A DNA stretch of 64,000 nt from Candidatus Gastranaerophilales bacterium (GTDB lineage Bacteria > Cyanobacteriota > Vampirovibrionia > Gastranaerophilales > Gastranaerophilaceae), in assembly GCA_944323685.1 (NCBI GenBank), contig CALUTJ010000004.1, positions 1 through 64,000 of the forward strand, read 5' to 3'. Positions 40,951 through 49,547 of the stretch are shown here, in pieces. The number at the start of each line of letters is the position of its first letter. The first letter of the stretch is position 1. Under the pieces are notes generated by a model, which was given only the letters and a program-made list of their open reading frames with translations, made no database searches and was not told the DNA's origin. A program made the translations under genes and the position numbers.

Positions 40951-43236
40951 CTATTTTTTCTTTTTAGGCATGGAAGCAGGGTCATTTTTTGTTTTGGCAG
41001 TACCCTGTATCCTTTTTACGGAAATAACTTCGGGAATGGATTGCAGCTTGGTTATAACGGTTTTCAGCCTGTTAATATTATCAACTTCAATGCCCATTTC
41101 TATAATGCCGATTTTCTTTGCAGGATTAGACTTTATGTTTGCGTAGGCAATATTTGTATTACATTCAGTAAGTTCAATCATTACATCTTTTAAGATACCG
41201 AGTTTATCCTGAACATCTATACGGATAGAAGCAACATAAGTTTTGTTGAGTCCTTTATCAGCCCATTTTATATCGATTAATCTTTCATCAGGAACATTGT
41301 CTAAAGAAGGGCAATCAACTCTGTGTATTGATACGCCTTTGCTGCGTGTAACAACCCCGACTATAGGTTCACCGGGGACAGGGGTGCAGCATTTTGCGAA
41401 ATAATATAACATTCCCTCTAAACCGACAATATCATTTTTGGATTTTTTGGTTTTGGTATGAGAAATAAGAGGCTGCTCATCATCCGCAGATTTTTTAATG
41501 CGGTTTGTAATTTTGTTAACGGTGGTTTCTCCGTAGCCGAGTGCCGCAAGCAGGTCATCAATGCAGGAATAATTCATTGACTCGGCTATTTGTTTGAGTT
41601 CACCGGTTTTAACAAGTTCATCAAACTTTGTTTTTCCGATTTCAGCCTCAAGCATATTGTGCCCGAGGGTAACATGCTCTTCTCTTTTGTTTTTCTTGTA
41701 CCACTGTTTTATTTTGGACTGAGCAAGTTTTGTAACGACAAAATTAAGCCAATCGAGCCTCGGTGCCGGAGTTTTTGAGGTCATAATTTCAACAATGTCG
41801 CCGTTGTGAAGCTTTGTAGACAAAGGACAAATTCTGCCGTTAACAAGCGCTCCGGTTATCCTGAACCCTACATCGGTGTGAATCCTGAAAGCAAAGTCAA
41901 CAGGTGTTGCATCTTTAGGCAGGTCTATAACATCGCCGCGCGGTGTGAAAGCAAATACCTGATCGGAAAACAGGTCAAGTTTGACCCTTTCCACATATTC
42001 GCTTGCAGAAGAAACATCTTTTTCCATTTCTGCAAGTTTGCGCATCCATGAAAACTGAATATCTGTTTCATCATTTGCTTTTTGAGAGCCTTTTTCTTTG
42101 TATTTCCAGTGCGCTGCAACACCGTACTCTGCAACCTGATGCATTTCATGGGTTCTGATTTGCACTTCGATAGGTTTGGACTTCGGCCCCAGAACCGACG
42201 TATGCAAAGAGCGGTACATGTTACTCTTTGGCATTGCGATATAATCTTTAAATCTGCCGGGAATGGGTTTGAACTGTGAATGGATTATGCCGAGAACCTC
42301 ATAACATTCATTAACCGTATCTACTATTACACGGACGGCAGAAATATCATAAAGCTCATGGAAGGCCACATTCTGGCGTTTCATTTTGGCGTATATTGAG
42401 TAATAATGTTTTGAACGGCCTGAAATAGTGGCTTTAATCTTGTGCTGTTTTAAAATCTGGCTGATTTTTTCAACAAGAACCTGTATTGTCGCATCTCTTT
42501 CCGCTTTTTTTAAAGCAACAAGCTGCGCTATTTCAAAATATTTTTCAGGATTAAGATATCTTAAAGACAAATCTTCAAGCTCTGCTTTTATTTTTCCGAT
42601 ACCGAGTCTGTTAGCAAGCGGAGCAAAAATATCCAGCGTTTCCTGCGCAATTTTTTGTTGTTTGGCAGCTGCCATATAATTCAGCGTGCGCATATTATGC
42701 AGGCGGTCAGCAAGTTTTAAAAAAATCACCCTGACATCTTTTGCCATGGCAATAAACATACGGCGAAAGTTTTCCGCCTGTCTTTCTTCTTTTGATTTAA
42801 ACTGGTACTTGCCGAGTTTTGTAACACCTTGTACAAGATTTAAGACATCCTCGCCGAAATGTTCTTGAATAGTTTCAGGGCTTGTTCCCGTATCTTCTAT
42901 AATGTCGTGAAGAAGTGCAGCGATAATTGTGTCTTTGTCCATCATTAAATCCGTAAGTATTTTAGCTACTTCGACAGGGTGGACAATGTAGGGTTCTTCA
43001 CTTATTCTGTACTGGCCTGCGTGCAGTTTTGCAGCAAAGACATAAGCGTCTTCAATTTCTTGAATATCTTTTTCCGGACGGTGCTGTGCGACAAGCATAT
43101 CTTTAAGCGGCTGAAATATGCTGAAATCAGGCCCTTGTTCTTCAGTTTCGGGGACAAGTTCCATATTTTCTTCGCTCTCTTGCTCCGTATTATTTTGCTC
43201 TGTTAAATCTTTTTTGTCTTCGCTATTGTCTGTCAT
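40951..43236 (-). CDS. Bifunctional (p)ppGpp synthetase/hydrolase (RelA/SpoT homolog)
   Basis: 761-aa Rel enzyme that makes and degrades the stringent-response alarmone. The HD hydrolase domain (about residues 60-190) keeps HPVEVAKIL and LLHDIIEDT; the synthetase domain (about 240-350) has GRSKHYYSIYAKM and the conserved YRSLHTSV. A TGS domain (about 410-470; FTPRGDVIDLPKDATPVDFAF), a Zn-finger-like CCTPVPGEPIVG and a C-terminal ACT domain complete the standard order. Both active sites look intact, so it is probably bifunctional. It is divergent from DUF167/secG. Confidence 0.95.
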   Translation of the reverse strand: MTDNSEDKKDLTEQNNTEQESEENMELVPETEEQGPDFSIFQPLKDMLVAQHRPEKDIQEIEDAYVFAAKLHAGQYRISEEPYIVHPVEVAKILTDLMMDKDTIIAALLHDIIEDTGTSPETIQEHFGEDVLNLVQGVTKLGKYQFKSKEERQAENFRRMFIAMAKDVRVIFLKLADRLHNMRTLNYMAAAKQQKIAQETLDIFAPLANRLGIGKIKAELEDLSLRYLNPEKYFEIAQLVALKKAERDATIQVLVEKISQILKQHKIKATISGRSKHYYSIYAKMKRQNVAFHELYDISAVRVIVDTVNECYEVLGIIHSQFKPIPGRFKDYIAMPKSNMYRSLHTSVLGPKSKPIEVQIRTHEMHQVAEYGVAAHWKYKEKGSQKANDETDIQFSWMRKLAEMEKDVSSASEYVERVKLDLFSDQVFAFTPRGDVIDLPKDATPVDFAFRIHTDVGFRITGALVNGRICPLSTKLHNGDIVEIMTSKTPAPRLDWLNFVVTKLAQSKIKQWYKKNKREEHVTLGHNMLEAEIGKTKFDELVKTGELKQIAESMNYSCIDDLLAALGYGETTVNKITNRIKKSADDEQPLISHTKTKKSKNDIVGLEGMLYYFAKCCTPVPGEPIVGVVTRSKGVSIHRVDCPSLDNVPDERLIDIKWADKGLNKTYVASIRIDVQDKLGILKDVMIELTECNTNIAYANIKSNPAKKIGIIEMGIEVDNINRLKTVITKLQSIPEVISVKRIQGTAKTKNDPASMPKKKK

Positions 43237-43283
43237 AGTTAATTATTGTACACTTTTAAACAGCACTATACAAGGGGTAACAG

Positions 43284-43583
43284 GTGGAAAATTGTTATTA
43301 TACATCAGATAATGGAGTGATTTTAAAGATTAAAGCTGTGCCTAATTCTTCCAAAAATGAGATTTGCGGAGTTTTAGACGGCGCGCTTAAGGTCAAAATC
43401 AAAGCTCCGGCTGTAGAAAACAAGGCAAATGAAGAGCTTGTTAAGTTTTTTGCAAAGCTTTTAAAAGTCCCAAAATCCTCAGTAGTGCTAAAGCTTGGTG
43501 CTACTTCAAAGATAAAATCTCTTTATATATCTGGTTGTACTATTGATAAAATAAAAGATGTTTGTGGTAATATTAATGCATAA
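43284..43583 (+). CDS. DUF167 (YggU) family protein
   Basis: 99 aa from a GTG with AAGGGG upstream. The family pattern is complete: ILKIKAVPNSSKNEICG, ALKVKIKAPAVENKANEELVKFFAKLLKVPKSSV and LGATSKIKSLYISG. The function of the family is unknown. It is followed by secG 22 bp later, probably in one transcript. Confidence 0.92.
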   Translation: MENCYYTSDNGVILKIKAVPNSSKNEICGVLDGALKVKIKAPAVENKANEELVKFFAKLLKVPKSSVVLKLGATSKIKSLYISGCTIDKIKDVCGNINA

Positions 43584-43605
43584 TTAACTAACAAAGGAAA
43601 TATAC

Positions 43606-43833
43606 ATGATAACAACTATCTGCTGGGTCATCCAGATAATTTCATCACTTATTTTAATACTTTTAGTTATGATTCACTCACCCAAGGGCGACGGCATCGC
43701 AGGCATAGGTGGGGCTTCGCATGTATTTGCATCACAAAAAAATGCGGAATCCGGCTTGAACAAGCTTACCATGTGGGTTGCTATTGTATTTTTTGTTGCA
43801 ACTTTCATTGCCGGGTTCAATATATTTGGCTAA
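43606..43833 (+). CDS. secG: Preprotein translocase subunit SecG
   Basis: Small inner-membrane subunit of SecYEG, 75 aa with two transmembrane helices (about 4-22 and 53-73). The conserved cytosolic loop HSPKGDGIAGIGG lies between them. It is followed two bases after the stop by a highly structured RNA candidate. Confidence 0.93.
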   Translation: MITTICWVIQIISSLILILLVMIHSPKGDGIAGIGGASHVFASQKNAESGLNKLTMWVAIVFFVATFIAGFNIFG

Positions 43834-43835
43834 AA

Positions 43836-43961
43836 AACCACAACCGCCTTATTTTTTACGGGCGATGTGATGGTAGTATGGTGGTCGAATGAGCCGTAAA
43901 TTTGTTAATAAGGCGGTCGCATTTGTGATTTGCCGTATATAGGGTAGTTGCGATTGTGGTT
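43836..43961 (+). ncRNA. Candidate structured RNA: perfect three-way junction after secG
   Basis: Four stems nest exactly. P1 is AACCACAA (43836-43843) with TTGTGGTT (43954-43961). P2 is CCGCCTTATT (43844-43853) with AATAAGGCGG (43907-43916), and inside it P3 is TTTACGG (43855-43861) with CCGTAAA (43894-43900). P4 is TCGCA (43917-43921) with TGCGA (43949-43953). P1, P2 and P4 meet with no unpaired bases. I do not recognise it as any known RNA class. It could be a 3'-UTR element of secG or an independent RNA; the strand is inferred from secG. Confidence 0.6.
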
Positions 43962-43978
43962 ATTTAATTTTATATTTT

Positions 43979-44135
43979 CCTGAGGTTCAGAAGCCTGAGC
44001 ATTTATCACTGTGCTTTTATTTGCAAATATGAGATGATGAACATTTTTGCAAATAACGGATAAATCGCATCTGATGACCTTTTTTGCGTGTGTTTCAGGC
44101 TTCTGTCAGGATTTATCGGGTTATACCCGTTTTAT
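43979..44135 (+). ncRNA. Candidate rod-shaped RNA with terminator
   Basis: Long nested stem: CCTGA/TCAGG (43979-43983, 44106-44110), AGAAGCCTGA/TCAGGCTTCT (43989-43998, 44095-44104), ATTTATC/GATAAAT (44001-44007, 44059-44065) and ATTTGCAAA/TTTGCAAAT (44019-44027, 44046-44054). A large one-sided bulge at 44066-44094 can form CGCA/TGCG. A terminator-like CGGGT/ACCCG plus TTTTATTT follows. The general plan (closing stem, bubble, terminal stem) recalls 6S RNA, but I cannot confirm this. The remainder to 44328 holds nothing recognisable. Confidence 0.55.
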
Positions 44136-44328
44136 TTAAATTTTAGTCGAACAAAATTGTCAGCTGTTTATAGCAATTGTCCGGCATAATTTTTTGTACA
44201 TTTAAAATACTCCTCTTATTTGTATCCAAGTCACAATGAATTTACTTACTTATTGCTTACGCTTATATAAAAACAAATTAAGAGTGTAGATTTCAATTTA
44301 CTGAATTTTTGTAATATTTCTTTACAAT

Positions 44329-44802
44329 TTAAGAAACAATTCGCTCTAAACTGCGTACAAACCTGACAATGGGCTTTTCTTCATACCAGTTTATAGAATC
44401 AACAAGCACTGTTTTGCAGCCTAAAAACTTGCCGAAAAGTATGTCCGTCAAAGGTCTGTCGCCTATCATAACCATTTCACCGCAGTTAATTCCGTTTTCT
44501 TTAAAAAAGCCCTGAGAAACTTTTGTCCGTGGTTTTTTTGCATTCGCAAGTACCGGAAAATCAACCTGTTTTGCAGCTTTTGCGATATATTCAAGGTTGT
44601 GATTATTTGAAATAATAATCAGGGAAAAATCTTTTTTTAAGTTTTCGAAAAGCTTGAGCGTTTGTTCTGAAAATGTACCTGATTTAGACTTCATAACCGT
44701 ACTGTCCAAATCAAATGCAATGACTTTTATGCCGTCCTGCTTGAGCTTGTCATAATTTATCTCGTATATCGTTTTTGCTTCATAATCGGCTTTTATTATC
44801 AT
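44329..44802 (-). CDS. YqeG-family HAD phosphatase
   Basis: 157-aa HAD superfamily (IIIA) hydrolase. Motif I is DLDST (Asp31, Asp33), motif II SNN (65-67), motif III KKP (Lys90) and motif IV GDRPLTD (Asp115, Asp120). The physiological substrate is uncertain. The start ATG overlaps the stop of the U32 gene by 4 bp, so the two are coupled. Confidence 0.9.
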   Translation of the reverse strand: MIIKADYEAKTIYEINYDKLKQDGIKVIAFDLDSTVMKSKSGTFSEQTLKLFENLKKDFSLIIISNNHNLEYIAKAAKQVDFPVLANAKKPRTKVSQGFFKENGINCGEMVMIGDRPLTDILFGKFLGCKTVLVDSINWYEEKPIVRFVRSLERIVS

Positions 44803-46052
44803 CTTACGTTTTTAATCCCTATTGTTCTTGCTATAGCATACTTATAGTTTGCGGGCTCATTGCTCAAAACAGCCCATATCTCGTCATTGGTGTTTCCGAC
44901 CTCTTTTTCCTCATCAAGAGTAACATTATACAGTTTTTCAATTGTAGTTTCAAAACACTCGTCAGGTGTAATTACCTCTATTTTATCTGCAGGCAAAACC
45001 TTGTTTTTGATTTTTATTTTATAAATATTTTTGCCGTCCTTTGTTGATTTATCCCAAAATTCAAACAAAAAGTCAGAACCTGCAAGCCCTTTTGAAACAT
45101 CATAGCTGTAGCCCCCGTGATCTTGTTCATCGAGATAAAAACCTGTTGTGTAGCCTCTGTTTCCGATTTTCAAAAGCTGGTTAAACATTTCGTCTTTATC
45201 GGGTGTAACCCCGTTATAATAAGCGTCTATAGCTTGTCTGTACGCTTTTGCAACAGCAGAAACGTAGTATAAACTTTTTGTCCTGCCCTCAATTTTAAAA
45301 GAATCAACACCTGCTTCGATAAGCTGAGGTATATAGTTTATCAAAGCAAGGTCTTTTGTGCTTAAAATATGAGTACCGCGTGCGGTTTCTTCTATTTCAT
45401 AATATTCACCCGGTCGTGTTTCTTCCAAAAGTTTATATTTCCATCTGCAAGGCTGTGAACAACCGCCGTGGTTGGCTTTTCTTTCGCCATGTGTCATATA
45501 ATCGCTTAAAAGACATCTGCCTGACAGTGATACACACTGGGCGCCGTGGACAAAAACCTCAAGTTCAATATCAGGTACATTTTTTCTGATTTGAGCAATC
45601 TGTTTTATTGAAAGTTCTCTTGCAAGTATCACTCTTGAAGCCCCAAAATCCCGCCAGAATTTGACAGCCTCTGTGTTCAGAGTATTGGTTTGTGTGCTTA
45701 TGTGCAAATCTATATCGGGAAGTTTGTTTTTTATTATGTTTAAAATCCCGAAGTCGCTGACAATAAGTGCATCGGGCTTAGCGTCTTTAATTAAGTCAAT
45801 ATAATTATAAAGATTGCTTATATCCTCATCATAAGCATAGATATTTAATGTCATATAGACCTTTTTGCCGTACGAATGAGCAAGGTCAACTGCGCGTTTC
45901 AGGTTTTCTTCCGTAATTACATCACCTTTGCGCATAGTCCTGAGACTAAAATCAACCATTCCCATATAAACGGCGTCGGCACCGTAATTTATTGCATAAT
46001 CAAGTTTTTCTATATTCCCTGCGGGTAAAAGTAATTCAACTCTCTTTTCCAT
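44799..46052 (-). CDS. trhP: Peptidase U32 family, TrhP-like tRNA hydroxylation protein
   Basis: 417 aa. LLLPAGNIEKLDYAINYGADAVYMG begins a TIM-barrel. The U32 signature EVFVHGAQCVSLSGRCLLSDYM and the following GGCSQPCRW carry the four cysteines expected to bind an Fe-S cluster, and EGRTKSLYYV is the conserved C-terminal block. The length fits TrhP (YegQ/YrrO group), which makes 5-hydroxyuridine at tRNA position 34. It is called a peptidase historically. Confidence 0.88.
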   Translation of the reverse strand: MEKRVELLLPAGNIEKLDYAINYGADAVYMGMVDFSLRTMRKGDVITEENLKRAVDLAHSYGKKVYMTLNIYAYDEDISNLYNYIDLIKDAKPDALIVSDFGILNIIKNKLPDIDLHISTQTNTLNTEAVKFWRDFGASRVILARELSIKQIAQIRKNVPDIELEVFVHGAQCVSLSGRCLLSDYMTHGERKANHGGCSQPCRWKYKLLEETRPGEYYEIEETARGTHILSTKDLALINYIPQLIEAGVDSFKIEGRTKSLYYVSAVAKAYRQAIDAYYNGVTPDKDEMFNQLLKIGNRGYTTGFYLDEQDHGGYSYDVSKGLAGSDFLFEFWDKSTKDGKNIYKIKIKNKVLPADKIEVITPDECFETTIEKLYNVTLDEEKEVGNTNDEIWAVLSNEPANYKYAIARTIGIKNVR

Positions 46053-46168
46053 GATGTTTTTATTTTAGTATAAACAATATTTTTGCTCTACCCTTGAAAT
46101 ACAAATATAAGCGTGTTAATATGACACTACAAAGACACTAAATTTATGCGAAGGTGGTGAAAAACTAA

Positions 46169-46342
46169 ATGCCAGAAGTTAAAGTCGGTGAAAACGAAAG
46201 TATTGAAAGCGCTTTAAAAAGATTTAAGAAAAAAATCCAGAAAGCAGGTATTTTATCTGAAATCAAAAGACGCGAAACTTACGAAAAACCAAGCATAAAA
46301 CGTAAACGCAAATCTGAAGCTGCCCGCAAACGCAGAGTGTAA
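46169..46342 (+). CDS. rpsU: 30S ribosomal protein S21
   Basis: 57 aa: [20 protein letters not shown], then [21 protein letters not shown] and a basic tail [13 protein letters not shown], all classic bS21. AAGGTGG lies upstream of ATG. It stands alone with a strong terminator 20 bp after the stop. Confidence 0.96.
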   Translation: MPEVKVGENESIESALKRFKKKIQKAGILSEIKRRETYEKPSIKRKRKSEAARKRRV

Positions 46343-46362
46343 GCTTTGAAAGTTTATATATT

Positions 46363-46394
46363 AAGGCCCTCTTAAATTTTTAAGAGGGCCTTTT
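46363..46394. terminator. Bidirectional terminator between rpsU and the kinase gene
   Basis: AAGGCCCTCTTAAA / TTTAAGAGGGCCTT, a perfect 14-bp stem followed by T residues. Confidence 0.9.
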
Positions 46395-46440
46395 AAAATT
46401 AAATTAAATTACAAATAAATTTAAATTTATTTCACAGGTA

Positions 46441-47295
46441 TTATAAGTTTTTATGTTTTTTAATAATGTTGTCCATTGTGCGGAAGATTTTTTCCGTAAT
46501 TTCCTGAATATAAGCACTTGATACAACACCGTTCATAACAATGTCTGCACACTGCATAGCGGGTCTGATATATGTTTGAGCTGTAGTATTTACGTTTTCA
46601 AACTGCATATCTGCTGCTTTGCCTGTTTTTCCTCTTGATTCGGCTCTTCTGTACCAGCGGTCTTTTATAATTTCAAACGGCGTAAATACATAGACTTTTA
46701 TGTCCATGATATCTCTTATGCCTTCGTTAAGAACATATAAACCTTCATTTACGATGATTTTTGCCGGTCTTTTTAATACTCCGTGCGGGAAACTTTCGCA
46801 AGTTGTAAAGTTGTAATCCGGACTTCTTACAGCATCGCCGTTTTTGAGGCTTATCAGATGCTGCTTCATCAAATCAAGATTTATAGCCTTAGGAGTATCA
46901 AAACTGTACCCCTGTGCAAAAAATGCTTCGTAACTTCCTGCGGCTTTAAGCTCTTTAGACCAGTCATGATAATAATCATCACAGCAAACAATGGTGTAAA
47001 GGTCTGTTCTTTCTTCTGCAATACAAGAGCGGATTGCGTTTTGAACAAACGTTGTTTTACCTGAAGCGGATTCTCCTGCAATACCTATAAGAAATCTGAA
47101 CCCCGGAGTTTCCAGAGCTCTGCGGGCAGTGTTAAATATAACAGACTCTTTTACATTAAGAAAAAGAGGATGTTTCTGCTTTCTGTCTTCCTCGAGAATT
47201 TTTTTCAAGCTTTCAACAATTTCGACCACAATCGCTAACGACGAGGCCTGAGTCTGTGCTTTAGTATCTTTTGATAATTCTTCTGTCAATTGCAT
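46441..47295 (-). CDS. Uridine kinase/phosphoribulokinase family protein
   Basis: 284 aa. An N-terminal helical extension of about 60 residues precedes a P-loop kinase domain: IAGESASGKTTF, CCDDYYHDW, FDTPKAINLDLM, and VNEGLYVLNEGIRDIMDIKVYV. This is the uridine kinase-like fold. The extension and an unusual tail make the exact substrate (uridine, pantothenate or a sugar phosphate) uncertain. Confidence 0.8.
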   Translation of the reverse strand: MQLTEELSKDTKAQTQASSLAIVVEIVESLKKILEEDRKQKHPLFLNVKESVIFNTARRALETPGFRFLIGIAGESASGKTTFVQNAIRSCIAEERTDLYTIVCCDDYYHDWSKELKAAGSYEAFFAQGYSFDTPKAINLDLMKQHLISLKNGDAVRSPDYNFTTCESFPHGVLKRPAKIIVNEGLYVLNEGIRDIMDIKVYVFTPFEIIKDRWYRRAESRGKTGKAADMQFENVNTTAQTYIRPAMQCADIVMNGVVSSAYIQEITEKIFRTMDNIIKKHKNL

Positions 47296-47516
47296 GCGCT
47301 TATTCCATTCAATATATTAATATTAGAATAAAACAACGTTAAATTCTCATATCTTTCTTTAAAATGTAAAAAAAATTAATGTTGCTAGTTAAAGAGCAGA
47401 ATATTAAGTAATTGTTATATTATTTCCGCTAAAAATTTTTAGTTTAATGTAACAATTTTTTAATAAATGTCCTCAAAAATCTTATTAAAACTGAATTTTT
47501 AATCAAAATTTTCACA

Positions 47517-48074
47517 CTAAACTAATTTTAAGGCCATCAAAAGGCCTGCCGGCAAGTCTAAAACCTCTGATTGATACCTTGAGTCATTTTTAATTGCATC
47601 AAGAAAATCAGCCACCTTGGCAGCGTGAGAAACAACATTATCTGCAAGTATGATTGCCCCCTTGCCGAGAGAGTCTTTTAAAAGGTTAAAATATTGTATG
47701 TACTCTGATTTGTTTGCGTCAATAAAAACCATATCAGGCACAAAATCAAGTTCTGCCAATATTTCAAGAGCACGGCCCTGTTTGAAAGTTACATAGTCGG
47801 ATAAATTGCACTTTTCAATATTTTCGCGGGCTATTGACTGCCGTTTTTCATAAAATTCTATAGTGGTCAAATGACCGTTATTGCCGGATTCTTTTAAGGC
47901 ATCGGCAATCCACATTGCGGAATATCCGTTTGACGTGCCAATCTCAAGAACATTTTTAACTCCGGAAATTTTAATTAACATGCTTATAAATTCCGCTGTT
48001 TGGTGCGAAATATTCCAAAAATCATGCTGCGTTTCTTCAAGTTTTTCGGCTAATTGTAGAAAATCTGCATTCAT
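47517..48074 (-). CDS. SAM-dependent O-methyltransferase
   Basis: 185-aa class I methyltransferase of the family 3 O-methyltransferase (TrmR/catechol-type) group. The SAM motif is VLEIGTSNGYSAMWIADAL (about 42-60), then TTIEFYEKR, MVFIDANKSEY and ILADNVVSH, which carries the metal-binding Asp/Asn. AAGGG precedes ATG. It is the last gene of the grpE-dnaJ-propeller unit. The substrate could be tRNA or a small catechol. Confidence 0.85.
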   Translation of the reverse strand: MNADFLQLAEKLEETQHDFWNISHQTAEFISMLIKISGVKNVLEIGTSNGYSAMWIADALKESGNNGHLTTIEFYEKRQSIARENIEKCNLSDYVTFKQGRALEILAELDFVPDMVFIDANKSEYIQYFNLLKDSLGKGAIILADNVVSHAAKVADFLDAIKNDSRYQSEVLDLPAGLLMALKLV

Positions 48075-48083
48075 TATAAACCC

Positions 48084-49532
48084 TTACTTAACTTTTCTGT
48101 TCAAAATCTCCATATCACTGATAGTGACAGCAGTTGGAAGAGTTTGGACTATAGTGTTATTGCGCATATCAAAAACATGGTATTTTTTGTTTGAAACATT
48201 TGTGATAAGCAATGTATCCGATTTTGGCAGAACTATAATCTTTTTAGAAAATCCGCCTTCAGGAATTGTGATTTTAGCAGTTAAGGAAAAATCTTTTAAA
48301 TCAAAAATATCCAGTTCGTTTGAGGCACATAAAATATACAGCTTGTTGTTTAACAAAACCATATCGACCGGTTTGTCCGCTAGAGGCTGGTTGTAAATCA
48401 AATCTTTTAAGTCATTGTCGACAACCTGCAAAGAGTTGTTTGTTCTGGACAACAAATACACGTTATTGCCTCTCAAAGCAAGTTTTGAAACATTAGAAGC
48501 ATTAAAAACGTACTTATTCAAATATGTTTCGTTCAATGCAAGAGTATAAATATCCCCTGTATTTCTGTCAGAATAAACAATTGAACCGCCGTCATCACTT
48601 AAGGCAATATTTTTAGGATAACCTTTTACCTTAATTTTTTCGGATAGTGCCATATTTTTTATATCAATGACAAAAATTGCCTGATCGTCAAGTGCTGCGA
48701 CATATGCCTTTGTTTTATCTTTACTTAATATAATTTCGGCAGGTTGATACGACAAATCAATTTTTTTTGCGATAACCTCCTGATCAATATCAGCAACTTC
48801 AATATAAGTTTTTCCGGCGGCAGCAATTAACAAATACTTGTCATTAGAAACAGGCTGCACAAATCTCGGCAAATTTTCTAATTTTAATGTGTATTTAGGC
48901 ACTACGGAGTCTGTAGGTATTACATTAACCATTTTTGAACCGATTGTTGTTACCAGCAAAGTTTTGTCTTGCAAATAAGTGCAGGGGACAACCTTAATAT
49001 TTGTATTTATATTTGTTTTATCCACAAGTGAAGTTTCTTTTAATATGTCGTTAATACGGGAATTTGCAACATTTATAACAAGATCCCCCATCATAATCTT
49101 CATATCCTCGGGGATAATTAACCCTGGCGGAACGAGCATATCCTGAGGGAAAAGCCCTGTTTTTACAACAAACGGAATATTTTTTGTATCTGTAACGGTA
49201 ATCTGACCTTTAGAATTTTTTATAACTTTTAGTAAAGCGAAATTTGAGTCAAAAACGACAACTTCAGGCAGCTGCGATAGCTTTTTATTAGCAGGATAAG
49301 TGGTTACAACCGCACCTGAAGGATTCTTTTTAGGGTTAGACGGCAGCACGGGAAGATACACTGTTCCGTCAGGAAGAGTGACAAGACCGTCAAACCTGAT
49401 TGAAGCTTTTGGCAAATCGTTTTTAATTGTTTTGACAATATAAGAGGGCAGTTTTGTTGCATAAGACGACATAGCCGACAAACAGTATACAATCGTTAAT
49501 ACAGCTATATTTTTTAAGTTAAACCTCATCAT
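48084..49532 (-). CDS. Exported beta-propeller-like protein, 482 aa
   Basis: Signal peptide (residues 1-25, ending SSYA). Residues 210-480 are short beta repeats of the YVTN/NHL type: AEIILSKDKTKAYVAALDDQAIFVIDIKN, PKNIALSDDGGSIVYSDR, VDMVLLNNKLYILCASN. They probably form a seven-bladed propeller in the periplasm or on the surface. The N-terminal 200 residues are another, unknown domain. It is located 15 bp after dnaJ on the same strand, an unusual companion for chaperone genes. Confidence 0.75.
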   Translation of the reverse strand: MMRFNLKNIAVLTIVYCLSAMSSYATKLPSYIVKTIKNDLPKASIRFDGLVTLPDGTVYLPVLPSNPKKNPSGAVVTTYPANKKLSQLPEVVVFDSNFALLKVIKNSKGQITVTDTKNIPFVVKTGLFPQDMLVPPGLIIPEDMKIMMGDLVINVANSRINDILKETSLVDKTNINTNIKVVPCTYLQDKTLLVTTIGSKMVNVIPTDSVVPKYTLKLENLPRFVQPVSNDKYLLIAAAGKTYIEVADIDQEVIAKKIDLSYQPAEIILSKDKTKAYVAALDDQAIFVIDIKNMALSEKIKVKGYPKNIALSDDGGSIVYSDRNTGDIYTLALNETYLNKYVFNASNVSKLALRGNNVYLLSRTNNSLQVVDNDLKDLIYNQPLADKPVDMVLLNNKLYILCASNELDIFDLKDFSLTAKITIPEGGFSKKIIVLPKSDTLLITNVSNKKYHVFDMRNNTIVQTLPTAVTISDMEILNRKVK

Positions 49533-49547
49533 ACTATCCTTTTAATA

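Noticed and set aside
43979-44135. Definite assignment as 6S RNA
   Set aside because: The layout is similar, but the bubble sizes and length are not clearly canonical and no alignment could be run.
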